Source of the DNA: Bacteroidetes bacterium UBA2364
Lineage (GTDB): Bacteria > Bacteroidota > Rhodothermia > Rhodothermales > UBA2364
Direction of reading: 5' to 3'
NCBI GenBank assembly: GCA_002344075.1
Contig: DDTM01000040.1
Location: 24,083-75,994, forward strand
Length of the DNA: 51,912 nt
Below the pieces are notes generated by a model. The model did no database searches. It saw only the letters and a list, made by a program, of their open reading frames with translations, and was not told where the DNA came from. Positions 43,963 through 51,912 of the stretch are shown one piece after another (the first letter of the stretch is position 1; each line of letters begins with the position of its first letter). Both the position numbers and the translations under genes were made by a program.

Positions 43963-44940
43963 ATGAATCAACAACCCCGCATCCACTTTGGCGTCGTGAA
44001 GGCGAAAGAAATGAATACCCCCATGGTTTTGGTACATGGAGGTGCTTGGGATATCCCTTTTGCTGAGACAAGGATGCACGAGGAAGGCATGAAGACGGCT
44101 TTAGATCGTGGTAGAAGACTGTTATTGCAAAACAAAAAATGTACACTGGTTGTCCGAGAAGTTATAACCTTGCTGGAACAGCACCCAGCCTTTGATGCGG
44201 GCATTGGCGCCGTCCTAAACAGAGATGGAGAAGTGGAATTAGATGCCGGTATTATGTGTGGTGAAACGGCTGCATATGGTGCCGTAGCTGGTGTCAAGAC
44301 GATCCAACATCCTATTCAAGTGGCCTATCGGTTGATGGAAGAGAGAAAGGGGCAAAACCGATTTTTGATTGCAGAAGGTGCAGAGCGCTTCGCAGCAGCG
44401 AATGGCTTCCATCCGGTTAAACCAGATTATTTTCATACAGAACGCGAGCAAAGAAGATTTGAACAGCTTATCCTTAATACCAATTTTCATACCAGCACGG
44501 CTTTTTCGGGAAATACGATGCCACGCGGAACAGTAGGATGTGTGGTTCGCGATACATTTGGTAATTTGGCCGCTGGTACTTCTACAGGAGGGGCACCGTT
44601 CACCCTTGCAGGTCGGGTAGGTGATTCTCCCATTCCAGGTGCAGGTTTTTTTGCTGACGAACTTGTGGCATGTAGCGCTACGGGTTGGGGAGAAGGAATT
44701 TTGGGCGTGCAACTAAGTAGCCGAGTGGCTTTTCAGGTTTCTACTGGCCTGCATCCTGCCGAAGCGGCAGTACAACAACTACGACACCTCTTCCAAAAAC
44801 ATCAAAACGGGCAAAATATTGAAGCAACCGCCGGAATAATTATGTTGGATCGCTACGGAAATGGCGCTTGGGCGTTTTCAACACCCCGAATGGCAAGAGG
44901 AGGTTGGCAGGAAGATGGAGCGATTTGGACTGCTATCTGA
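43963..44940 (+). CDS. Plant-type (Ntn) isoaspartyl peptidase / L-asparaginase
   Basis: A 325-residue Ntn-hydrolase precursor. VHGGAWD is the family start, FDAGIGAVLNRDGEVELDAGIM the conserved N-terminal half, and the autocleavage nucleophile is Thr190 in MPRGTVGCVVRD. TSTGGAPFTLAGRVGDSPIPGAG forms the substrate site. It cleaves beta-aspartyl (isoaspartyl) peptides and asparagine. There is no signal peptide, so it is cytoplasmic. It follows yraN by 6 bases and converges on the ATP-grasp gene cluster, which may or may not be functionally linked. Confidence 0.94.
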   Translation: MNQQPRIHFGVVKAKEMNTPMVLVHGGAWDIPFAETRMHEEGMKTALDRGRRLLLQNKKCTLVVREVITLLEQHPAFDAGIGAVLNRDGEVELDAGIMCGETAAYGAVAGVKTIQHPIQVAYRLMEERKGQNRFLIAEGAERFAAANGFHPVKPDYFHTEREQRRFEQLILNTNFHTSTAFSGNTMPRGTVGCVVRDTFGNLAAGTSTGGAPFTLAGRVGDSPIPGAGFFADELVACSATGWGEGILGVQLSSRVAFQVSTGLHPAEAAVQQLRHLFQKHQNGQNIEATAGIIMLDRYGNGAWAFSTPRMARGGWQEDGAIWTAI

Positions 44941-44951
44941 GCGTTTGTCAC

Positions 44952-44980
44952 AAAAAAGGCTGGAAGTACGTGCTCCAGCC
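44952..44980 (-). terminator. Terminator at the end of the ATP-grasp cluster
   Basis: On the minus strand GGCTGGA and TCCAGCC form a 7-bp stem with a 9-base loop, followed by TTTTTT. It lies 21 bases after the stop of the last cluster gene and can also slow the convergent transcript. Confidence 0.82.
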
Positions 44981-45001
44981 CTTGCAAAATGCACGATCAA
45001 T

Positions 45002-46180
45002 CTATGCACAAAAATCGTCTCGGAACCGCTCGGAAAATCCATCTAAAAGGGATTTCACCCGCTCTAAATCTGTTGAACGGACAATAAGACCCGCGTGGTA
45101 ACGGTTGTCGTGCATCCGCCAGACGATTTCGGGGTCGGTATAGGCACTATAATCTGGATGTTCTACTTTGGATAGGGTAATCAGAATGCCGCCATACTCT
45201 TTTCTGATTTTAGGAAGCTGATACTGTTCGTCTTCGTGTAAACATTCCAACTTTCCCCATTCTTCCCAAAGATTAATACCCGCAGATGCTTCTATCATAT
45301 CGGCAATGTGTGCGCCGCCTACGCGGGCAGCGGTTTCTAAAAAATAAAATTGACCATCTGCATGGGCCTTGATAAACTCGGTGTGGGCAACTCCATTTTT
45401 AAGCCCCATGGTTTTCTGGATGGTCTTGTTATATTCGCGCAGGGCCTTGTCCACCTCACTTTTGTATAAGACATTATGACTACAGAAAACGCCGCCTCCT
45501 TGTGTAACGGCCAAAGGTGGATTCTCGTATTGGTGGACTAACTGAAAAATGGCTTTACCGTTTACAAAGATGGAATCCACATGGAAGATATCTCCCGGAA
45601 TAAATTGCTCAATCAGAAAGTTCGATTGTTCATCACCAAGGCTATGGATAACGGCCCATAATTCCTCGGTGGTATAAACCTTTTTGATTCCCATAGACCC
45701 CGCTTCCGAGCGAGGTTTTACAACCCAAGGGCCCGGAACGCGGCTCGCAAAATCGGTTACGGTTTGGTAGTGCAGTGCATGGGTAAACGGAGGAACCAAA
45801 ATATTGTGGGCCTGCGCCCGTTCGCGCATAGCCAACTTGTCTCGAAAGAAGCGTGTTTGGGTTGCACCCAATCCCGGAATACGCAGATGTTCCCGGAGTT
45901 CAGCCGCTTTTTCAACATCTAAATCATCCAAAGGGACAATTTTGTCTAACTTCTCTTTTCTGGCCAGATGGCTGACGCCTTTAATCACATCCGGCATGTG
46001 CCATTTATGTTTGTCGTCTGCGATATAAAAAACATCATCAATAGATGCCCAGGGCCAAGGTTCGTTTTTGATAGAGTGTGAAGTCAGCAACAAGACGCGC
46101 CAGCCCTGCGCTTTTGCCGCTTGAATAAAACGTGCGCCCTTAAAATAACTGGCCACACAAAGAATGGTTTTTTGGTGCAT
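45002..46180 (-). CDS. ATP-grasp ligase (carboxylate-amine ligase fold), cluster gene 5
   Basis: About 392 residues from the ATG at 46180 (MHQKTILCVASYFKGARF). The N-terminal 100 residues are a pre-ATP-grasp Rossmann-like domain. The ATP-grasp core follows with VVKPRSEAGSMGI (phosphate-binding loop and Lys), FLIEQFIPGDIFHVDSI (second Lys/Glu strand), and HTEFIKAHADGQFYFLETAARVGG (metal-binding Glu and N of the final motif). This layout is close to BacD/PurK-like ligases joining a carboxylate to an amine via an acyl-phosphate. The substrate is unknown. It is the last gene of the five-gene cluster, 74 bp after the hydrolase gene, and is followed by a terminator. Confidence 0.87.
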   Translation of the reverse strand: MHQKTILCVASYFKGARFIQAAKAQGWRVLLLTSHSIKNEPWPWASIDDVFYIADDKHKWHMPDVIKGVSHLARKEKLDKIVPLDDLDVEKAAELREHLRIPGLGATQTRFFRDKLAMRERAQAHNILVPPFTHALHYQTVTDFASRVPGPWVVKPRSEAGSMGIKKVYTTEELWAVIHSLGDEQSNFLIEQFIPGDIFHVDSIFVNGKAIFQLVHQYENPPLAVTQGGGVFCSHNVLYKSEVDKALREYNKTIQKTMGLKNGVAHTEFIKAHADGQFYFLETAARVGGAHIADMIEASAGINLWEEWGKLECLHEDEQYQLPKIRKEYGGILITLSKVEHPDYSAYTDPEIVWRMHDNRYHAGLIVRSTDLERVKSLLDGFSERFRDDFCA

Positions 46181-46254
46181 GAAGGTGCGTGTTGGGTATT
46201 GAAAATAAAAGGATGAGGTTGTTATGAGCAAAAATAGGGGTTAAAAAGCAATAT

Positions 46255-47214
46255 TTAAGAGGCTATCGGCTCCATTTTCTGAAAGACAGATTTTAAAAAA
46301 CGCACGACAAACAGGTTATTCCAATACCAGTTATGCTCTGCGGCGGGATCAAATGGAACGGATTTCCAGCCGACCGGAATGCTTTTGTTTTGCAACATTT
46401 GTAAAAAATACTCACATCGTTCGCGGTTTCCACGCATTCCGTCAAAGGGGGTACTGGCTACCCAAAAGGTAATTTTGCGTAATTTTTCAAGCTTTTCCCC
46501 AGTGGATTCCAAAATAAGGTCAGTAGGATTCCATTGGTGCATCAGTTTTGCGTCTCTGGGGGAACCCAATGCGGCATCAAATAGCCGTGCAGACCGCCAA
46601 ACACCGTCTTCCGGCTCAGGGTATCGAGGGTCATTTTGATCCGGCCACATCATTGTACCGTCGTATATCCCGACATGGTGGAAAAAAGTGGGGACACGGG
46701 CAGCAATCATGCTTACAGTGTAACCACCGAGCGAAAATCCAGCTCCAAGGCGAAGCCCCTTTTTGTTCAAAGGCCATCGGGTTTCTACGTAGGGAAACAA
46801 CTCCTGTGTCAGATATTCCCAGAATTTACCAGTTCCCAGCCCTTTTAATCCCCGCTCCCATTTTCCAGCCATATCAATTCCCAAAGAAGGCACATGGTTG
46901 TTGTTGCTATTGAGACCCGGTAGAATGGCAATGACAGGCGGTAGGATGCCCGCTACGATTAACTGGTCCAATAGCTCTATGGTGGTAACCATTTTGCGAG
47001 AGCCGTCCTCCGACATGTTTACATATTCCCGCTCATGGCCCCTAAACAAATACAGCAACGAGGTATCCTGAGGGTACATCGGGTGACCATAATAGGGTGG
47101 CTCATAAACATAAAAGTTTTTATATACCCGCAGCGCATTGGATTTTAGCCGGATGGTTTTAAGGCTTCCGTGCAAGTGTTGGCGGTGGCGAGTGAGTATT
47201 TCTTCTTCGGTCAT
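46255..47214 (-). CDS. Alpha/beta-hydrolase (esterase-D-like), cluster gene 4
   Basis: About 319 residues from the ATG at 47214. It is an esterase of the alpha/beta fold with the nucleophile Ser161 in GAGFSLGGYT, an oxyanion-side LYLFRGHERE stretch, and the catalytic His294 in AAEHNWYW. The acid is probably an Asp after the sixth strand, in FWVASTPFDG. The N-terminus (30-60) is a long strand region KNFYVYEPPYYGHP, as in feruloyl/antigen-85-type esterases. No signal peptide is seen, so it is cytoplasmic. In a ligase cluster it could hydrolyse or transfer an ester or thioester intermediate, but this is inference. Confidence 0.8.
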   Translation of the reverse strand: MTEEEILTRHRQHLHGSLKTIRLKSNALRVYKNFYVYEPPYYGHPMYPQDTSLLYLFRGHEREYVNMSEDGSRKMVTTIELLDQLIVAGILPPVIAILPGLNSNNNHVPSLGIDMAGKWERGLKGLGTGKFWEYLTQELFPYVETRWPLNKKGLRLGAGFSLGGYTVSMIAARVPTFFHHVGIYDGTMMWPDQNDPRYPEPEDGVWRSARLFDAALGSPRDAKLMHQWNPTDLILESTGEKLEKLRKITFWVASTPFDGMRGNRERCEYFLQMLQNKSIPVGWKSVPFDPAAEHNWYWNNLFVVRFLKSVFQKMEPIAS

Positions 47215-47370
47215 ACACAAAGGGTTGAGGGTATCTATACAGCGTAAATAGCAGTTCTATATATTCCGACAAACTTACAAGTTGGTCTCTTTGGCCGAGA
47301 ATGCCTACACAATGGCCATTCATTTTTTACTCTTACAAACAAAATGGCTACACAATTTCCCCCAAAGGTA

Positions 47371-48228
47371 TCATACTACTTGTAATATTTGGGGCCGAAG
47401 CGCCAAAATGGCATTCCGGAGGAAATTGGGTAGAACGCTGTTATAGGTCTTTAGCAAATAATTAGGGTCGTATAAATGACTCATAATCCGTTGGTATTTG
47501 GCTTCCCCAAAGTTCTCTTTTATGGCTTGTTGACGTTCGGGTTGAATAAAGTGCCAAGCCATGCCGGGCGGGTCTGCTTCGGGATGAAACTGTACGCCTA
47601 CCATTTCGGGGGTGATCCGAATACCCATTACAGCACGTTCTAAAGGGACATGCGGACGTTCTTGTTCAATGCACAAGATCTGGGCGCCCATACCTGCAAG
47701 GCGTTCTATGTCGGGCTGAATAACTTGCCATTTCCGAAAATCTGCAATGTAGAAGGGGTCATCGAGTCCTTCAAAAATGACCTCCTTTTTCCCTGCTTCG
47801 GTGATAGAGCAGGAGAAAATACCAAACGATTCCCCTTTTCGTGGGAGAACTTTCGCCAGTTTAAAAAAACGGACTGCCATTTGGAACGAATGACAAATAA
47901 AAAAGACATGTTTCCGGGCTTCCGGTTCATGGTCTAAGTTGTATGCCCATACATCTCGTATCCATTCAAAATATTTTTCCTCCCAGTCGGTTCCTTCCCC
48001 ATCATAGGGACTTCCCGGACCTCCAGACGAGATATAGATGTCATAAGAAAGGTCAGGTACTTCGTTACGGGCACGAACGTCAAAAATGTCATAATCCAAT
48101 AAAACATTTTCTATTTCACCGGACTGGAGTTTGACCATTGTCCGGATGCAGTTCAGTCCCAAATTGGGATGATTGTTGTTCATGTCCAGTATCGCCACCC
48201 GGAGGGGCTTTGTACTGAGGGACTCCAT
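47371..48228 (-). CDS. Class I glutamine amidotransferase-like protein, cluster gene 3
   Basis: About 285 residues from the ATG at 48228. It has a type 1 GATase fold with the SSGGPGSPYD oxyanion segment, nucleophile Cys112 (FFICHSFQM) and the H215-x-E217 pair (VQFHPEADP). All three triad members are present, so it should hydrolyse glutamine and release ammonia, or be a related gamma-glutamyl hydrolase. An unusual C-terminal extension of about 65 residues (QAIKENFGEAKYQRIMSHLY) is not part of the fold. The neighbours are ATP-grasp ligases, so ammonia channelling to an amidation step is an attractive but untested idea. Confidence 0.88.
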   Translation of the reverse strand: MESLSTKPLRVAILDMNNNHPNLGLNCIRTMVKLQSGEIENVLLDYDIFDVRARNEVPDLSYDIYISSGGPGSPYDGEGTDWEEKYFEWIRDVWAYNLDHEPEARKHVFFICHSFQMAVRFFKLAKVLPRKGESFGIFSCSITEAGKKEVIFEGLDDPFYIADFRKWQVIQPDIERLAGMGAQILCIEQERPHVPLERAVMGIRITPEMVGVQFHPEADPPGMAWHFIQPERQQAIKENFGEAKYQRIMSHLYDPNYLLKTYNSVLPNFLRNAILALRPQILQVV

Positions 48229-48286
48229 ATTGTTTTTTTTAAATGCAAGGAAGGATTTGCGGTGGGGCAATCCAACAAACCTACAT

Positions 48287-48318
48287 AAAAACAGGGCATA
48301 CAGGCAAGCCGTATGCCC
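48287..48318 (-). terminator. Terminator inside the ATP-grasp cluster
   Basis: On the minus strand GGGCATAC pairs with GTATGCCC around a GC-rich loop, followed by TGTTTTTA. It separates the second cluster gene from the amidotransferase gene. Confidence 0.72.
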
Positions 48319-48376
48319 TTAATTCTCCACGAATCAATCGGATGTTAATTTGGATCCCACAAAAAGGGTTTCCATT

Positions 48377-49738
48377 TTAACTATAACGCAGGATAAAGGT
48401 TGGTAACGATCCTGCACCAGCGGTGACATTGGCTAAATTAGAAGATGAAATACGGGTGAGGCATCCTCCCATGAGTGGTCCGTTCACATAGGGGTCTAAG
48501 TCCACCACAACAGGAACCATCTTCCACGTCCCTTCCACGTACATGAGGTATGGTTCACGATGAATATCCACCACTTCCTGTACCACATATGGGCCGTTTG
48601 TGATGGCATCATGTATCGCGTCGTCCCACTCGCTCTGGCTTGCCGAGAAGCCAAGCGTCACGCCTTTGCCGCCATATTCATCATTGGGTTTAATGACGAA
48701 AAACTGCTTATTGGCCCGAACAAATGGAACCAAGTCTATAGGTAGCCCGCGGAATTTGGTCTTACGTTCTTTAAGAATGCGTGTCCAAGGAATATGCTGG
48801 CGGATGGCCTCTGCTTGTTCGGCGGTTAGAACACGGGTGTAAGACTCGTCGGTGAGGAACTCAAAAATGGATTTTTTATGCACCAACTTGGATCGGAACG
48901 TGTTTATATAACACGTTTTTTGTTGACGATACCCTTCCAGATAGTTTTTGCAGTCTTCTTTGATGTCATAATATTCATTCATTAATAAACGACGATAAAG
49001 GATATCAATTTTACGGCCATTCGCATAAATCCAGCCATCTTTTAAGTCTAAGTCTTTGGGATGAGCGATCTCGCAGGGAAAGCCCATTCGTTCCAGATAA
49101 GCCTTGGTAAGGTTAAATTCGTGAATAGTGGGGACATCTAAATGGTCCACAATACAAAAGGCGGGTCTTTCTTCGGTGCCATCGAATTCTTCGTGGTATG
49201 CCCGCAACATGGCTTGAATCGTATGCTCTAATGGGGATATATACCGAACGGGAAATTGTTTCTCGAAAGTACTAAAAACTGGTAGCTGTTTGTAAACCTT
49301 GTGTAAATGATGGTTATACGCCAGCCCAGCGGGGCTTTCGCCATTCAGTTCCACAAACTTAAACCCATGCTCTGTCACAAACGAATCCATACGTGAAAGC
49401 ACCGAAAAGCGCGCAATTTTGGTCGGCATGGCCGCCAGTTCTATTTCCCAATCCTCCAGACACAAGATGTTTTTTAGTATGTGTTCATCGTTGAAAAAAG
49501 CTTTTGCAATACTAATCACGGCCTGCCGGAAGAGGTAAATGACATCTTGCATCCGTGTATAGGTACTCTCAGTAATGAAGGCGGGGCGTAGGGTAGTGGT
49601 AAGTGGACGGTCTCCGAACAGAGTTTCTTCCTGTTGTTGCAATTCAGCCAAAAGGCCAAGTTGTGCTTCAGCCGAAGCAAGGTCAGCGGAAATTAGCCCG
49701 TGATAGTGGTTGATGGCTTCGTATAACCGTTGTTGCAT
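48377..49738 (-). CDS. Glutathionylspermidine-synthase-like / circularly permuted ATP-grasp protein, cluster gene 2
   Basis: A 453-residue protein. The first 130 residues are helical. A core then reads ARFSVLSRMDSFV and FVELNGESPAGLAYN (metal/substrate strand), and FVIKPNDEYGGKGVTLG supplies the ATP-binding Lys and loop, in the order expected for the circularly permuted ATP-grasp group related to glutathionylspermidine synthases. The C-terminus has YVVQEVVD and GGCLTRISSSNLANVTAGAGS. Such enzymes make amide bonds, often to amines or peptides. The exact substrate is unknown. It has its own terminator and a 59-bp gap from the first cluster gene. Confidence 0.8.
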   Translation of the reverse strand: MQQRLYEAINHYHGLISADLASAEAQLGLLAELQQQEETLFGDRPLTTTLRPAFITESTYTRMQDVIYLFRQAVISIAKAFFNDEHILKNILCLEDWEIELAAMPTKIARFSVLSRMDSFVTEHGFKFVELNGESPAGLAYNHHLHKVYKQLPVFSTFEKQFPVRYISPLEHTIQAMLRAYHEEFDGTEERPAFCIVDHLDVPTIHEFNLTKAYLERMGFPCEIAHPKDLDLKDGWIYANGRKIDILYRRLLMNEYYDIKEDCKNYLEGYRQQKTCYINTFRSKLVHKKSIFEFLTDESYTRVLTAEQAEAIRQHIPWTRILKERKTKFRGLPIDLVPFVRANKQFFVIKPNDEYGGKGVTLGFSASQSEWDDAIHDAITNGPYVVQEVVDIHREPYLMYVEGTWKMVPVVVDLDPYVNGPLMGGCLTRISSSNLANVTAGAGSLPTFILRYS

Positions 49739-49764
49739 AAGACTGGTGGTCGCTTTTGTGGGTG

Positions 49765-49791
49765 AAAAATAAGCGGGGGCTTGAAGCCCCC
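49765..49791 (-). terminator. Terminator after the first ATP-grasp cluster gene
   Basis: On the minus strand GGGGGC and GCCCCC form a GC-rich stem around a 5-base loop, followed by CGCTTATTTTT. It lies only 7 bases past the stop of gene 1. Confidence 0.78.
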
Positions 49792-49797
49792 TTCCAA

Positions 49798-50772
49798 TCA
49801 GAAACCTTTTTTGTCTAAGGCTTTTCCGGGAGAGAACGCAATGGGCTTACGTTTGTGGCTCAAAACCTTTTCTGCCATAAACTCGGCCATATGGGTCACA
49901 ATCCACTCAAAGTTCTCGTGACCGACAGAATGATAGTCGCCATCTGGTGCTGGATTCATAAAGTCAATAGCATAAGGAATGCCATCCCGAACCGCAAATT
50001 CAACTGTATTCAGGTCGTAGCCCAAGGCATTACACAGTGCCAAAACATCCCTTTCTAAACGGGCATAAAGGTCTGGTTCGATGGGCGCTTGTGGTACATC
50101 TTTGTACCGTAAATGATGCGGCGCTCCAGGATTGTACCGCATTATATGGACTTTTTTCCTGCCTACGCCATAGCAACGGAAATATTCGGTAAATTCAATC
50201 CCTTCTTGGTACATCATACAATCTGTACCAGATTCATTATATGCGGCAAAAAATTCTTCGGGATTGTTGACCTTCGTAACACCACGCCAGCCACCGCCGT
50301 CATGGGGTTTCATAAAAGCTGGAAATCCAATATAATCAAATACCTGTTGCCAATCTAACGGATATTTAAGGTTACGGAAAGACGTGGTTTGCGTATTCGG
50401 CGGATGTTGATTGTGTGGTAAAATAACTGTTCGAGGAATGGCAACCCCTACTTGTTGGGCTACCAAATTGTTGATAAACTTGTCGTCGGCACTCCACCAG
50501 AATGGGTTATTAATGACGTAGGTACCTTTTATTGCCGATGCCTTTAGATACGAGCGGTAAAAAGGAACTTCGTGGGAGATTCGGTCGAGAATCAGGTCAT
50601 AAGCCGGCTCTTCGTCTTGTGAAAAGGCGTCTAAACTGCAAAATTCGGCAACCACGCCGCGGTCGCCATAATGTTCATTGATATAAGGAATTAACGCATC
50701 CGGAAAGGTAGTTTCCATTCCACGTAAAATGCCAATTTTCTTTGGAACGGAGGAGGTTGTTTTTTTTGCCAT
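49798..50772 (-). CDS. RimK-like ATP-grasp ligase, cluster gene 1
   Basis: About 324 residues from the ATG at 50772 (MAKKTTSSVPKKIG). A pre-ATP-grasp domain (about 12-120: ILRGMETTFPDALIPYINEH, YDLILDRISHEVPFYRSYLK) is followed by the ATP-grasp core: FPAFMKPHDGGGWRGVTKV (phosphate loop), MMYQEGIEFTEYFRCYGV, and NTVEFAVRDGIPYAIDFMNPAPD with metal-binding Glu/Asp/Asn. The RimK/GshB-like layout suggests peptide- or amide-bond formation from an amino acid or peptide. It starts the minus-strand cluster and is divergent from the M48 gene across about 280 bp. Confidence 0.87.
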   Translation of the reverse strand: MAKKTTSSVPKKIGILRGMETTFPDALIPYINEHYGDRGVVAEFCSLDAFSQDEEPAYDLILDRISHEVPFYRSYLKASAIKGTYVINNPFWWSADDKFINNLVAQQVGVAIPRTVILPHNQHPPNTQTTSFRNLKYPLDWQQVFDYIGFPAFMKPHDGGGWRGVTKVNNPEEFFAAYNESGTDCMMYQEGIEFTEYFRCYGVGRKKVHIMRYNPGAPHHLRYKDVPQAPIEPDLYARLERDVLALCNALGYDLNTVEFAVRDGIPYAIDFMNPAPDGDYHSVGHENFEWIVTHMAEFMAEKVLSHKRKPIAFSPGKALDKKGF

Positions 50773-51052
50773 GACCAAGTGTATAGGGTGAGTAGTTTAA
50801 AAGCTGCATCTGATGATACATGAGGTAGATGCCGATGGGCGCGTGAAGGTTGCCCTATTTTCCATATTACAATCTCTTTTGTCTCCCTGCAAGCCCCAAT
50901 TCAGATGTTTTTGAAGATTTTGGCTAAAAGCATGAAAAAATGTACGAAGTGAAAACACGCATCGAGCAAAACAAATAGGGGAAAAATTATGCTTGTGTTT
51001 TGAGAGGATCCTTATTAGCTTCTGGTTATTGTCTCATGTTTAGATGCCTGCT

Positions 51053-51844
51053 ATGAAAAACAATCCACGACTACTTATTGGGCTTGTAATGGCCATTTTT
51101 GCCTTGATCTCTTATTATGGATCGAGCAGCTATAATCCTGTAACAGGGGAAAAACAGCATGTGAGCATCACACCTGATCAGGAAATCGCTTTAGGATTGC
51201 AGGCAAAGCCCAGTTTAGTACAGGAATATGGCGGTATTCACCCTGATTCTCGCCTCCGGCAATTGGTAGAACATGTGGGGAAAAGACTTTTGGAACGTTC
51301 CGAAGCTGGAAAAACCGATTGGAACTTTGAGTTCACGTTGCTTGCAGACCCTCAAACCATCAATGCCTTCGCATTGCCGGGTGGACAGGTGTTTATTACC
51401 TATGCGCTCTTGAGCCGTCTTCAGACAGAAGGGCAACTGGCAGGCGTGCTCGGCCACGAAATTGCCCATGTCATTGCAAGGCATGGTGCACAACAAATGG
51501 CCAAAGAAGACCTAACAGGGGGGTTGTTAGGGGCAGTTTCGGTGGCGTCGGGTAGCGCTGGTGCCGACCAAATTGCGCAGCAGGTGGCCATGATGGTGAA
51601 TATGAAATATGGCCGCAATGATGAGCTGGAATCGGATAAATTAGGGGTGCGGTTTATGGCGGATGCAGGTTATAATCCGAACTCAATGGCAAGTGTTATG
51701 GAAATTCTGAAAGCCGCTGCCGGACCAAATCGCCAACCTGAGTTTGCATCCACACATCCTGATCCTGATAATCGGGTATTTCAAATTCAGGAGGAAATCC
51801 GGAAAAAATTCCCCAATGGTGTTCCTGCAAACCTGCAACCCTGA
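51053..51844 (+). CDS. M48-family metalloprotease
   Basis: About 263 residues from the ATG at 51053; an ATG at 51044 is also possible. It has an N-terminal hydrophobic signal/anchor (LLIGLVMAIFALISYY), then HEIAH at 135-139 with Glu136 as catalytic residue, and the distal zinc ligand Glu in the ELESDKLG motif. The start region PVTGEKQHVSITPDQEIALG is typical of BepA/LoiP-like M48 enzymes, which clean misfolded proteins in the periplasm. No lipobox is present. It ends 70 bp before the window edge. Confidence 0.93.
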   Translation: MKNNPRLLIGLVMAIFALISYYGSSSYNPVTGEKQHVSITPDQEIALGLQAKPSLVQEYGGIHPDSRLRQLVEHVGKRLLERSEAGKTDWNFEFTLLADPQTINAFALPGGQVFITYALLSRLQTEGQLAGVLGHEIAHVIARHGAQQMAKEDLTGGLLGAVSVASGSAGADQIAQQVAMMVNMKYGRNDELESDKLGVRFMADAGYNPNSMASVMEILKAAAGPNRQPEFASTHPDPDNRVFQIQEEIRKKFPNGVPANLQP

Positions 51845-51912
51845 AAGCTATCTCCTAACATTAAATGATTAGAGGGTGTTTCTGATAGAAATATTTCTTT
51901 ACTTTTTAAAGT

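Noticed and set aside
45002..50772. Cyanophycin or glutathionylspermidine pathway
   Set aside because: There is no cyanophycin synthetase-type fusion and no amidase/CHAP domain on the glutathionylspermidine-like protein; the domain mix fits neither pathway.
1..51912. CRISPR array
   Set aside because: No regularly spaced repeats of 23-40 bp were seen; the only close tandem repeat has two copies (30929-30968).

Overview
The window looks like chromosomal DNA of a Bacteroidota/Rhodothermota-type bacterium (possibly Rhodothermia or Balneolia). Three proteins end in type IX secretion (T9SS) C-terminal sorting domains with a YPNPF motif. There is an S46 dipeptidyl-peptidase, most genes lack an obvious Shine-Dalgarno sequence, and topA has Toprim-C repeats in place of zinc fingers. 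These placements rest on family resemblance read by eye; no database search was run.

Layout. 1-6 kb: amino acid permease, hemolysin III-like protein, ROK kinase-like protein, SxtJ-like and TerB-like small proteins, MFS transporter. 6-8.2 kb: glycolytic pgk and gapA on the minus strand. 8.4-12.7 kb: TPR membrane protein, NtrX-like sigma-54 activator, lolD, a small membrane protein, nadA. 12.7-16.3 kb: a membrane-anchored HExxH protein with a helical tail, facing an SLC13-type transporter. 16.4-19.4 kb: panB, surE, DUF547 lipoprotein and peroxiredoxin in one tight run. 19.8-29.4 kb: T9SS cargo protein, copA-copZ, a mARC/YcbX-like MOSC protein, an ArsR regulator, moeA, rhomboid protease and topA. 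29.6-35.4 kb is an accessory-looking stretch: polysaccharide deacetylase lipoprotein, a decayed coding remnant, three tandem tail-collar (Mdp-like) genes, two secreted proteins, strong terminators and an inverted-repeat-bounded element. 35.4-44.9 kb: secreted GH57 protein, tRNA-Leu, S46 peptidase, a divergent DprA-like protein, a histidine kinase with a degenerate receiver, yraN and an isoaspartyl peptidase/asparaginase.

45.0-50.8 kb holds the most unusual unit: five consecutive minus-strand genes encoding a RimK-like ATP-grasp ligase, a glutathionylspermidine-synthase-like ATP-grasp protein, a class I glutamine amidotransferase, an alpha/beta-hydrolase and a second ATP-grasp ligase. Three ATP-dependent carboxylate-amine ligase folds together with a GAT-I and a hydrolase suggest synthesis of an unknown amide- or peptide-linked small molecule. 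Intrinsic terminators lie after the first, second and last of these genes, so each gene or pair may be expressed at its own level. An M48 metalloprotease is divergent from the cluster at the right edge.

No CRISPR array, rRNA, intact insertion sequence or integrase was seen. Start codons were often moved inward from the longest possible frame to fit signal peptides, family N-termini or neighbouring genes; the reasons are given per entry.
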